From: Macropodus opercularis
Taxonomy: Eukaryota > Chordata > Actinopteri > Anabantiformes > Osphronemidae
Reading direction: 5' to 3'
NCBI GenBank assembly: GCA_030770545.1
Contig: JAUCMP010000031.1
Span: forward strand, 402,001 to 466,000
Length of the DNA stretch: 64,000 nt
Below, one piece after another: positions 24,101 to 33,778 of this stretch. Positions within the stretch are counted from its first letter, which is position 1; each line of letters starts with the position of its first letter. Under the pieces are notes generated by a model, which searched no databases, was not told the origin of the DNA, and saw nothing but the letters and a program-made list of their open reading frames with translations. Position numbers and translations under genes: made by a program.

Positions 24101-27100
24101 GGATAGTGTGAGCTAACACTGTGGTGTCTGCAGACTATAGACTTCTTTCAGATGGTCTTTTAGTCTAGTGCAGGAACTAAAATATGTAGTTGGCGACACC
24201 CTGGCAACATGGAGGCCCCGCAAATGTACTGCAGTGAAAACCTTTTTAAGCACTACAACTGTATATACATGTATATGATCAATGACAATAAAAGGTGCTT
24301 TCTGTTTGTGGGAGACTTTAACCAGGTGCATCTGTAAGACCCACTCCCTTCGTTCCATAGACATCACGACATGGTCATCATTGTGGCTCAAGGTAATACA
24401 TCACTCCATCTAGCATACACACTCTGTACCATCTAGGAGCCTCTAACAACAACCCCAAGTCCTGGATTAGCCCTGAGCTGAATACCCTGCTGAACAGAGC
24501 TTTCTTCTCAAGGAAATATGCAATTTTAAGGTGTACTCAATGGAATGAAGGGAGGTATAATATTTAATTTCTCAACTCTGACATATACAGTCAGGTCCAT
24601 AAATATTGGGACGTTGACACAATTCTAATCCTTTTGGCTCTACTGTATACACCACCACAATGGATTTAAAATGAAACGAACAAGATGTGCTTTAACTGCA
24701 GACTTTTAGCTTTAATTTGAGGGTATTTACACCCAAATCAGGTGAACGGTGTAGGAATTACAACAGTTTTTATATGTGGCTCCCCACTTTTTAAGGGACC
24801 AAAAGTAATGGAACAATTGGCTGCTCAGCTGTTCCATGGCCAGGTGTGTGTTATTCACTCATTATCCCATTTACAAGGAGCAGATAAAAGGTTCAGAGTT
24901 CATTTCAAGTGTGCTATTTGCATTTGGAAGCTGCTGCTGTCAACTTTCAATATGAGATCCAAAGAGCTGTCACCATCAGTGAAGCAAGCCATCATTAGGC
25001 TGAAAAAACAAAACAAACCCATCAGAGAGATAGCAAAAACTTTATGTGTGGCCAGATCAACTGTTTGGAACATCCCTAAAAAGAAAGAAGCACTGGTGAG
25101 CTCAGCAACACCAAAAGACCTGGAAGACCACGGAAAACAACTGTGGTGGACGACCGAAGAATTCTTTCCCTGGTGAAGAAAACACCCTTCATAACAGTTG
25201 GCCAGATCAAGAACACTCCCAAGGAGGTAGGTGTATATGTGTCAAAGTCAACAATCAAGAGAAGACTTCACCAGAGTGAATACAGAGGGTTCACCACAAG
25301 ATGTAAACCATTGGGGAGACTCAAAAACAGGAAGGTCAGGTTAGAGTTTGCCAAACAACATCTAAAAAGCCTTCAGAGTTCTGGAACAACATCCTATGGA
25401 CTGATGAGACCAAGATCAACTTATACCAGAGTGATGGGAAGAGAAGAGTATGGAGAAGGAAAGGAACTGCTCATGATCCAAAGCACACCACCTCATCAGT
25501 GAAGCATGGTGGTGGCAGTGTCATGGCGTGGGCATGTATGGCTGCCAGTGGAACTGGTTCTCTTGTATTTATTGATGATGTGACTGCTGACAAAAGCAGC
25601 AGGATGAATTCTGTGTTTCAGGCAATATTATCTGCTCACATTCAGCCAAATGCTTCAGAACTCGTTGGACGGCGCTTCACAGTGCAGATGGACAATGACC
25701 CAAAGCAGACTGCGAAGGCAACCAAAGAGTTTTTAAAGGAAAGAAGTGGAATGTTATGCAATGGCCAAGTCAGTCACCTGACCTGAATCCGATTGAGCAG
25801 GCATTTCACTTGCTGAAGACAAGACTGAAGGGAAAATGCCCCAGGAACAAGCAGGAACTGAAGACAGTTGTAGTAGAGGCCTGGCAGAGCATCACCAGGG
25901 ATGAAACCCAGCGTCTGGCTGGAATTGACTGCAAAGGATTTGCAACCAAGTATTAAAAAGTGAAAGTTTGATTTGTGATTGTTAATCTGTCCCATTACTT
26001 TTGGTCCCTTAAAAAGTGGGAGGCACATATGCAAACTGTTGTAATTCCTACACCGTTCACCTGATTTGGATGTAAAAACCCTCAAATTAAAGCTAAAAGT
26101 CTGCAGTTAAAGCACATCTTGTTCGTTTCATTTTAAATCCATTGTGGTGGTGTATAGAGCCAAAAAGATTAGAATTGTGTCAATGACCCAATATTTATGG
26201 ACTTGACTGTATATAGACACATGCATATAAAGGTTTGTGTGTAATGTTGTCTTTCATTTCATTTTTCAGATTCTATTTTGGTGTCTTTGGTTTTTACGGA
26301 TTTGAAATGTCTTTTCTTTTTAGGGCTGCTGTTGTAACACAGTAATCTTCTATTGTGGCATCAATAAAGTCTCATCATATCTTCTCAATTTGAACTTTTT
26401 TGGCTAAAGTTACAGCCCTACTTAAAAGCAGAAAAAGAGCTTAAAGCTGCTTAAAGACAAAATCCCTCTCTGTAATTCATGCATTTTCTGAGAATTACCC
26501 ACCTTTATCTGCATACCTTCTCCTATCAAAGTCCCTCTGTAGTCTGTAGTGTATGTCCAGTCGTAAGGCTTAGCCACCCCTTTGGGGTGATCATAATCCA
26601 CTCTGGAAGGAAATTAGAAGACCAATGGGAAAATTGCAGAGGACACAGTTTTTTCTTACACACTGAAGCATTGTACTTGTGCTCATGCAAAAATAAAAGA
26701 ATAGTAGATAAACATTATTAGAATATGTATTTATTAATTTATGTATTATCCCAATTACTTTTACTCTGTATCACAGATATTAATCTCACTTAGGACCCTG
26801 ATGGTAAGTGCATCTAGGACAGTTGTTAATACGTGTGTAAAATTCCCTCACAAATGCGTATTAAATGTGTGTGCTATGCTCTCTAGTAACACCAACTATT
26901 CCACACTAAATTTAGTGACTTAAGCCATCATTCTCTGGGTCATAGGTTGCTAGGTTATTCAGTTTCTAGCGTTTCATAAGTAATCCAGTATTTCTTTGTT
27001 AACATTAGTGTGGCCGTATAAACTATAAACAACGTTTTTCTCTTACCTGCTCTCTTGCCACTCCTGAGCACAGGCCACCTTCACCGTGTCCTCCATGCAG

Positions 27101-29387
27101 CTGACTCTCTTTAGGGCATCAATGGCATTGAATTCAATACCATAGCCATCTTTGTGTTGGATGCGCAGGACATTGTCCCCAAACAGCATCTCTGGAAGGG
27201 AAGGCATATTCATCTCCTCTGCTAACCTGGAAATGCAAACAACTAAGAACTGTTGATTTGAAAAAGATTACGTGAGCATCAACATCATCAACTTAATTGA
27301 CTTAATTCAGGTTCTACAGACTGACAATGAGAAACATGAAAATAGGTGAATCATACGCCTGACATTTAGCTGACAATTTGGGAAGCTGATTTTTACAGTG
27401 CTTCTGTTGTTGCTTTCACCATGTATATCAGCTGTATTAATAGATGCAGTTCTAACCTAAGGAGTGTTGCACAAAACCATAATAAGGGATTAAGATGGAA
27501 TTTTCCTTATATCCTGGTTAAACTTGGTTGCACAAAAGCAGGATCAGTTAGGATCAGTTAGGTCCAGTCTAGTTACCATGGAGATTTATTCTGTGTTACC
27601 TGTGTTAAGCACGTAGCCTGGATTAATTTAACCCACACTCAGTTGAACAAAAGCAAATTGATTGAATGAGTTACTGTAGAGATTTATTCTCTGAATTTAG
27701 CCTGGTCCAAATCAGGTTAACATTGAGGACATGAATATTGCTACGTGCATTATTGCAATTGTTGAGTTAAAACTGTTGATGTAATGTCTGTTTCATTCAA
27801 GTCCATATTCGGCTCTATTCAATGCACTATCTACAGCTACTGCAAAGGCTCATTCACTAGTTTCTCTTGTCAGTGGCCTTTTATTGGACAACACAGTAGA
27901 TGAGGAGAGGATAATACTGAGATGAGCATTCAGGCATTGAACAGTTTAAGATCATATCATTTGTTACTCTTGGTGGCCACGCCCCGGCGCCAGATTTTTT
28001 TTTTTTAAGTGGTAAAATCATTAATGACAAACTTTCTATTAACATCATCTGTACATTATTTTAGAAAATGAAATCAACGATTACATCATGATTTTACTTA
28101 GGTCTTAAGGTTCTTTCCAGGCCAGACATGTTTGTTCTTAAAGAGACACATTATTAAGATAAACTGATATAAAATGATCAAATTATCATATTATAGATTT
28201 GGTTGAATAAATACATTAACTTACAGTAAATGGACTAAATGTGAACTGTAGATTTACTCGTGTAACATATTTCCTGCTGATTATCACATTTAAAGTTTTT
28301 ATAGTGGAGGCTACAACTGCAAATGTTCAGAAACTGCGCATTTTACATACACATTTTAAAAATATGATTCCTCAGGAACACTGGTTATTAACCATTTCAG
28401 CTGCTATTGTCTGTCAGGCTTTTCCCCCTTTCTTCAATTATAGAGGCTGTATTTGCAATTTGTCACATTTTATATGTTTCACCTCTTCGTACTCTCCATG
28501 GTACACTGCTGCTCTGTGGGCGGAACGTTGGCGCCGCAAATTTAATACATGTTTAATCAGTAATTCTGTGATTGATACATGTGGTCTGTTAAACAACACT
28601 TATGCCTCTGTGGGACTATGTCTCTTATCTGGCCAGAAAATGCCATGACCAGATGGATGATGACAGATGAATGGATAAGTAGGAACTGCAACTTAGCTGC
28701 TCCTTCTTAAACTTGCTTGTCAAATGTGCAACAGAATATGTCAAATGTGTTTAGTAGAATAAGTCAAGCCAGGATGTCTCACTTATCCTGGATATCTTAA
28801 TTCTACGTTTGTGCAGTAACCCCCAGGACGCATTGCTGTTGTAAATATGAAGCTCACATTAAACACTTTGATCCAGTTTCTCCAGACATAGCAGCATGTA
28901 CTGACAGCAGTAAATCTTCATCTTGTATTTCTGTGGTAGAAAGTGAGTGAGTACTTGTCATGCTATGTCTTTAGACATTCACCTAGAGTGTCTTGCTGTA
29001 CATCACTATGTGACTGCAGGTTCACTTTTCTGTCTTTGTATTTAGTGAAGACTTATTTGTGTATTTCTGATTAAACTTAAAAAGATGTTTTTGCCAATTG
29101 GCAAAGAGTCTGATAACTTTAAGTGGCACAAAAAATTTAGTGAAGAGTTCTGTCATCTGGGAGAAGGTTTGAGTAGAGTTGAAAAAAAAAATCTGTCAGA
29201 TACAACATGATTTAGTGTATATCAAAGCAACAGTTTAAACAATTCTTAATGCACAGTATGCCAGAATAAGAGAAATATCTCACCGCTCAATATCTTTGGA
29301 TTTCATGATGTGATTTTTGGCAGCAGTTACTTTCCATGGTCCAAAGGTGAAGTCCTGCACACTGCTCTTAAAACCATGCAACATCAT
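18159..29387 (-). CDS. tiprl: TIP41-like protein, PP2A-family phosphatase regulator, seven coding exons
   Basis: TIPRL binds catalytic subunits of PP2A, PP4 and PP6 and restrains them, acting in TOR and DNA-damage signalling; it is the animal relative of yeast Tip41. Minus-strand coding exons: 29387-29284, 27226-27047, 26602-26503, 20304-20173, 19981-19886, 19789-19727 and 18290-18159, all with AG/GT borders and consistent phase, giving 268 residues (human 272). Landmarks are FGPWKVTAAK (residues 15-24), MPSLPEMLFGDNVLRIQH, PYDWTYTTDYRGTLIGE, EKLKAREQIVFFDEVLLFED and FFLLLRFFLRVDGVLIRIND, the family's most conserved blocks. Exon 3 is taken to end at AAG followed by gtgggt, keeping frame into exon 4. 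A non-coding first exon probably ends at 30374 ('catcgag' before gtaaac), with an acceptor at 29412-29414 just before the start. It appears to share a promoter region with riox2. Confidence 0.96.
18670..19150 (+). mobile_element. Tc1/mariner transposase N-terminal remnant
   Basis: Plus strand, in tiprl intron 6. Reads as a broken Tc1 helix-turn-helix region (FKTSRKMIKISHSTVWKIV) followed by a 'cccaggtctggccatc' GRPS-type hinge and a second HTH-like stretch (SRDLQQALAVHASTITKRL). Multiple stops; no catalytic domain follows in this orientation. Confidence 0.65.
19191..19530 (-). mobile_element. Tc1/mariner transposase C-terminal remnant
   Basis: Minus strand, facing the N-terminal remnant at 18670-19150. 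Shows VLEGTMNAERYIKISEQH, then QQDNAKPHTA (the second catalytic Asp block) and WPACTPDLSHIQNIWR (third catalytic position altered: Q/N where the family has IE.). Two frames are needed. Either two separate old insertions or one rearranged element. Confidence 0.7.
20380..20990. repeat. Probable hAT-type and other interspersed repeat fragments
   Basis: Near 20400 'cagcagtccccagccagacc' resembles the end of hAT (Charlie-type) elements, and 20710-20775 is a GC-rich block ('cccgcaggccagttctt') unlike its AT-rich surroundings. 20895-20980 resembles the same tail repeat family as 32000-32085. Boundaries are not clear. Lies in tiprl intron 3. Confidence 0.35.
21500..22020 (+). mobile_element. hAT-type transposase remnant (GTF2IRD2/SCAND3-like)
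   Basis: Plus strand. One open stretch reads ELQEALTKQQTFFTWPVKKS...ATFRAFLIKKK...FKEALMLIADTMFKDERN, the typical order of the hAT-derived domain found in GTF2IRD2-like proteins. After a deletion it continues with an 'EIQWLGKGRV' block (family: E.RWLS.G..L) and, in another frame, GDDTSLLEDTKWILDLAFL. The DDE core between them is missing, so it is a dead copy, in tiprl intron 3 and antisense to it. Confidence 0.65.
22380..22445 (+). repeat. Dispersed repeat shared with 59825-59890
   Basis: 'tagcaatgcttttaaagctt' and 'aaattctatcagcatat' are matched by 59829-59890 with few differences. No coding potential; class unknown. Confidence 0.5.
23385..24120 (-). mobile_element. Tc1/mariner remnant, minus strand
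   Basis: The end at 23388 ('gtcatggccaaaaatatctg') is a typical Tc1 terminal sequence. Reading the minus strand gives a transposase piece with KHGGGSKTFWGCFAAS-like and VMKSDDYKRILGHNIV-like stretches (around 23600-23880) and further broken coding up to about 24100. Stops and frameshifts throughout. In tiprl intron 3, same orientation as the gene. Confidence 0.65.
24285..24560 (+). mobile_element. LINE endonuclease-region fragment
   Basis: Plus strand has LLFVGDFNQVHL-type sequence followed by broken pieces resembling the spacer between endonuclease and reverse transcriptase of fish CR1/Rex-like LINEs. Short and degenerate, so the assignment is weak. Confidence 0.35.
24588..26209 (+). mobile_element. 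Nearly full-length Tc1/mariner element with long inverted repeats
   Basis: A 1,622-bp element bounded by TA dinucleotides. The left end (24588-24811) starts 'cagtcaggtccataaatatt' and pairs with the right end (25989-26209) as inverted repeats of about 220 bp. Between them a Tc1 transposase starts at ATG 24952 (SPSVKQAIIRLKKQNKP helix-turn-helix, then ARSTVW) and ends at the stop near 25956. Recognisable blocks are KHGGGSVMAWACMAASGTG, VQMDNDPKQTA (second catalytic Asp) and WPSQSPDLNPIEQAFHLLK (catalytic Glu). The coding region needs at least three frame changes, so it should make no active enzyme, but both ends look intact and could be moved by a related transposase. Lies in tiprl intron 3, antisense, 294 bp from exon 3. 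Confidence 0.93.
27465..27725 (-). repeat. Dispersed non-coding repeat (inverted copy of 8275-8490)
   Basis: Reverse complement shares 'gaccaggctaaatt', 'agaataaatctc' and 'tgcttttgtgcaac' with 8275-8490. It contains an internal direct repeat ('ggatcagttaggatcagtta'). A related piece, 'cttatcctggatatcttaat' with 'tttgtgcagtaa', occurs at 28775-28820, so 27465-28820 may be one larger element with inverted ends. Confidence 0.5.
27950..28745. other. tiprl intron 1 stretch with no recognised content
   Basis: AT-rich except for two small GC-rich spots near 27976 ('ccacgccccggcgccag') and 28518 ('gggcggaacgttggcgccgc'). A 135-codon open frame at 28241-28648 looks like chance. Possibly the interior of a transposon bounded by the repeats at 27465 and 28820. 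Confidence 0.35.
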
Positions 29388-30373
29388 TGTAGACAAATAG
29401 GCCAACATTAACTACAAGAAAGAACAGAACAAATTAGATTGAACATGTCTCTTTGGTGATGTGTATTTACTCTTTCAATGTCAAAAGCCAACGTGTGGCT
29501 CTGGATTTAAAGTCGGTTGTACACCAATAACAGGGTTGTGTCCCTGGGCTGGAGCGGACCCCCATTTTCCCTTGATATGGGTTCCTTCATGGTACAACAC
29601 TCGGACAGAACTGTTTGTCAGTTGAATAATTGTGAATGTATCTATTCTAGAGACTGGTTACTGATTTACTATTTTTTCTATTTTCTTTAAATTGAAGACT
29701 ATAATGCCTAGTTTATTCATTGTGTTTCCTCACAGCGAGCTTTCAACTCTCAAGAAAATAAACAAAAATAATTGTCAGCATGGTAACATTTCTTGCTTAA
29801 ACAAAATTGTAGTTGGCAAAAAGTAATGTGACACTTGACTGGTTTAAAAAAAAAGCTATTCAGGTTCTTGAAAAGCTGTCCAGAATTATTAATAACACTC
29901 ACCTGTGTTATCCATTTCTCCTCAACCCAACGCGTTATTCAGATTACATTTAAATGACTCGACACTAAAATTGGTTTGTGTCTTTTGATAGTTATCATTG
30001 TTTAGATTTTACACAACATTGTTTTATTATTATTACTCAGACAAAAAAGATACATGGCACATACAAAAGGTCAGCCTCGTTTAACACATACATCCGCGTT
30101 AGTTAGCTCGAAGGAAACAATACGAGTGCAATTAACAACAGTATTTTATCAGTCACATCTATTGGAACATGACTAACATACGTTTACGTTCTACATTTGA
30201 CGGATATAAGACATTTATTAGAAAGAGCTAGCAGTTAACGCTAAACGCTGACATATCGACAACGTTACACTTTGCCGTGTCCCTCACATGTGGGCGACGT
30301 TAACAGCTCTACTACATCTGCAGTAACTAAGTGGTCAAGGTGAACACACGTCTATGTAAGTAAATCTGTTTAC

Positions 30374-30430
30374 CTCGATGTTGTTGTCAGTTGATACAAA
30401 GTTCTACAACATGGAGGCTAGTTTAGTGTG
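30374..30430 (-). other. Predicted non-coding first exon of tiprl
   Basis: On the minus strand, 'caacatcgag' is followed by gtaaac, a usable splice donor at 30373-30372, pairing with an acceptor at 29414-29412 just before the tiprl start codon. The 5' limit is not visible. Confidence 0.5.
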
Positions 30431-31119
30431 ACAACAAATAATGTCCGGCTAAGGGCTATGCTGACGCCTTAGTTCCGCTGTTATGCCGAGTTCTGTTCAT
30501 GTAGGTCCGTCATCAGTAGCTTAAGTTCCACTTGGCGCCCTCCACTGTATGATTAGGGCTGGTAGGATAAACTGTTGAAAGCCACCTCCTTACTTCAATC
30601 ACCATATATGTAATAATAACTACTATTTGGTTTGTCAAGAAGAAAACAACTGAAACTTACGTGCATTGTGTAATTTACCAGTGAAAGTGTTATATAGCAT
30701 GGGAACTGTGACTGTATCAACAAATGGATGGGGATAATAAATACAGGTGCACCACCAAGAAGCGTTCTGCATGCGTGACAGAAGCTGAAGAATATCAGCA
30801 ATAACGCAACAGGTTACTCATTAAAATCTCGGTATATAATTCTCGGTATCGGGCACTGTAAGTCAAGAACAGCTATTAAAATGTTCTTTGAAATACTAGA
30901 CTATATATGAGAATCTAGAATTGTCTTAAAATCCACAGTTGACCAGTAGGTGGAAGCAATTTTCATTGTCTGCGACTAGTGTACCGCGAATTTAAGTAGA
31001 AGAAGAACGTTCGCCTCTGTGTCCCTGTGCATGATTGGTTAGTCTCGCACGAGGCGTTTCCGTTAGTAGTTTTGCGTAAAACACAGAGAAAACTCTTCAC
31101 GTGGGTCAATTCGAGCCAC
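30431..31119. promoter_or_regulatory. Shared (bidirectional) promoter region of tiprl and riox2
   Basis: tiprl starts leftward near 30430 and riox2 starts rightward near 31030-31140, so roughly 600-700 bp separate the two first exons. There is no TATA box at an obvious place and the region has more CpG than the flanking introns, as expected for housekeeping promoters. Transcription start sites cannot be read from sequence alone. Confidence 0.5.
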
Positions 31120-31140
31120 ATGTCGAACGCCGTTAAAAAG
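31120..31140 (+). other. Possible riox2 exon 1 with upstream in-frame ATG
   Basis: ATG at 31120 followed by six codons (MSNAVKK) ends at AAG before gttggt. Splicing to the acceptor at 33771-33772 gives MSNAVKKIEMPKTSK, in frame with the conserved riox2 start. It may be the true N-terminus, an alternative start or just 5' UTR. Confidence 0.45.
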
Positions 31141-31977
31141 GTTGGTATTTAATTGTGGAACTCAGATTTTTTTAAGTTGTTCCTGTGTCCTGGGGTGATT
31201 ATAGTCATTATATAGAGGTTATGTCTTGTTTAAACCCGTATCAAATTACATCTAGTGGATCTGTCTATTTACTTGTAACAAACGTTTTGGGTCAACAGCT
31301 CAATTCTTCCAGGTATGTAGAGATTAGTAATATTGCAGTACTTAAATATGCTTACACTTATAAATGTTACAGATATACAAGGTAGCAAAACAAGTAGTTC
31401 AGTGTTTTTAAAAATTAGCTTTCAACTTCAAAATACCGTACAAGCAGTTATATTAACACAATTTTAAACGGTTGCTGCTTCATATACTGTGTAATGATAT
31501 GCTTCATCTCACTGTATTCATAGTATTTGTTTTAACATAATGTTTCACGCTCATGTGTGCAATATGGGCGTAAAACATTAAAAATAATATAAGATTTTTT
31601 TTTTAATTGGGCAAAACAGATTTGTATTTTTTCCAATGATAACCTCTTTGTTGTTCTAATGATATGCAAGCTAGAGCTGAATCATTTGCTTGAAAACTGG
31701 TTAACCTGGTGACAGGTGAAACTGAAATCCTTTGCACTGTTTCTTTACCTCAACAGTTTTAATCATGCATTTATATAAAATGAATTGTGCTTCTTATTGA
31801 TGACTATGGTCACACAATGCACTCATACGGAGTGAAACTTTTATCTCAGCAGATTTTTGGGAAATCTCTGGATAATTCTGCCTTGATCTTTATATAGAAC
31901 ACCAGCAGAGTTTTTTGTCTCAAATATACTATTAAGGCCACTGTCATTTGCAATCTCCAGCAGTTGATCTCTGATAA

Positions 31978-32085
31978 TAAGATAAGATGACCCTTTATTA
32001 AGCCCACACTGAGGAAATTCAATTATTACAGCGACAGCAGAATTTCCCCACTGCAGGATAAATAAAGATCTATCTATCTATCTAA
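31978..32085 (+). repeat. Interspersed repeat tail
   Basis: 'ccctttattaagcccacact' and 'ccccactgcaggataaataa' followed by a short (atct)n run. Similar words recur near 915-950, 2165-2200 and 20900-20950. Likely the 3' end of a fish non-LTR element or SINE. Confidence 0.5.
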
Positions 32086-32430
32086 CTACAGATAATAGGC
32101 TGTGCAAAAAGGCAGAAATGTGCAGAAGAGTCAAATTATTATAATATTATATTTACAATGTTTACAAATAAAGTGCAAAAAAAAATATTTAATGACCCAC
32201 TTAAATGGTACCAGTTCTTTGGGACCTCTGCTATAGACCCTGCATTTTAGTCTGTCTACTCACAATAGTGTGTGGATTTGGAATTGGACGTACATCTTGT
32301 TGTTGGATTACAGAATTGTATTAAAGTACACATGTATGTTAGGGCTGCATATTTTGATGGAACAGACAGAACCGTGGGAACATTTGATATTAAATAATAA
32401 ACTAGAAAAGGTAATTTTCTGATAAATTAC

Positions 32431-32600
32431 GTGGTAGAGCTGTTCTGTCGCCGAAAAGACGCTGACCGCTTTAATCTGCTGATCGACAAAAATGCAGGCA
32501 ATTTAAGGTTGACCAAAACCAGACAAAACGTTGAAAAAGATTAAAAAGTTGACCAAAATAAATCACTGATGACAAAAAAGCAGACCAAGCTGAAAAAACT
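32431..32600 (+). repeat. Unclassified repeat, empty-site counterpart of 53941-54400
   Basis: 'gagctgttctgtcgccgaaa' and 'tctgctgatcgacaaaaatg', then a run of 'gaccaaaa..' words. 32431-32469 aligns with 53941-53979 and the part after TTAA (32471-32474) aligns with the sequence right of 54258, so this copy lacks the short element present there. Confidence 0.65.
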
Positions 32601-32666
32601 ATTTTGATGAAGAAATGCTTTCAAGTGAAATTTTGACATTGTATCTTTTTCTGTGTGTGCTGTCTA

Positions 32667-32670
<4 letters not shown>

Positions 32671-32714
<44 letters not shown>
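32671..32714. repeat. (GT)n microsatellite
   Basis: About 22 GT units in riox2 intron 1; a shorter GT run follows at 33353-33371. Confidence 0.95.
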
Positions 32715-32715
<1 letters not shown>

Positions 32716-33054
32716 TATTTGTGTGGTTGGCGTCTGTGTCTACTCTGTATCAGAAGTTTGACCTGTCAGTTAAACAGTTAGAGCCTAATTATTCTTGTAG
32801 ACCACTGGCGTAAGAGTTAGCGTTTGGCTACATTTAAACATTATGGGTCACACCTTCGTTTTTAACAGCCCTCCTATGTGTATGAGTTTAAGGGTCACCA
32901 AAGGTCTTTAAACACTATTATCCACACTATATTCAACAAAATTATTATTGTAGGGGATTTTAATCTGGTACTGTTCTAAATTGGTTTAAATTGTATCTTT
33001 TAGACATGTAAGAATGATTGACTGCTCATGAGAAAGCTACAGTATATAGATTGT

Positions 33055-33310
33055 GGAGACTTAATCTTGGGTCCAACACTTTTTAATCTTTACATGCTCC
33101 CACTTGGAGAGGTCATTGGGAGACACAGTATAAGCTATCATAGCTATGCTCTACATTGCCCTGATGACCCAGGACCGATCATTACTCTCGCGTATTTCTG
33201 ATGTGCCATTGTTGTTACGGTAATGTTTGTTTTATGTCTTTTATCTTACTTGGGGGGAATCTGTAAAGCACTTTGTGCTACATTTTATTGTATGAAAATT
33301 GCTATAGAAA
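33055..33310 (+). mobile_element. LINE reverse-transcriptase fragment with 3' tail
   Basis: Plus strand: broken coding for an L2/CR1-like RT core (GPTLFNLYMLPLGEVIG then a Tyr-Ala-like motif with lost DD spacing) at 33065-33180, followed directly by a 3' tail word 'aatctgtaaagcactttgtg' and 'gaaattgctata'-like ending. The part between is deleted. Confidence 0.55.
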
Positions 33311-33778
33311 AAAAAAACACAGAATAATCATCTTAATCGATTATTGTGTCCGTGTGTGTGTGTGTGTGTGTATTGAGTGCACGCTTAAGCCGAGCCCATT
33401 TGTCTTACCTTTGCTGGAGTAGTGAACATCACATTAGTTTGATGTGGGTTGTGTACAGAGGTTGATGTGTGGTTACGTCTCTGGTGTTAATGTTTTCTAA
33501 AGCTATCTTGCTTGAAGTTAGGTAGACAGCTAACTAATGCTGACTTCCAAGTTACTTTGTGTTACTGAAGGGTGAAGGGGCCTTCATCACATTGACAAAC
33601 ACATTTGTCTTACCAAATTTTTGCTATTTCTTTATCATGGACGTTGACAACCTCAGAGTGTAGTTTATCCTTATATTTACAAAATGCTATCAAGCCATTC
33701 TTTAAAAGTACGTAAAACTAACCTTTTTAATGAGAATTCAACTCTCATTCTCACTTTTTTTTCCCCCTCCAGATTGAA

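Noticed and set aside
28241..28648. 135-codon open frame on the plus strand
   Set aside because: No family resemblance, no splice partners, inside tiprl intron 1 with intron-like composition; best explained as chance.
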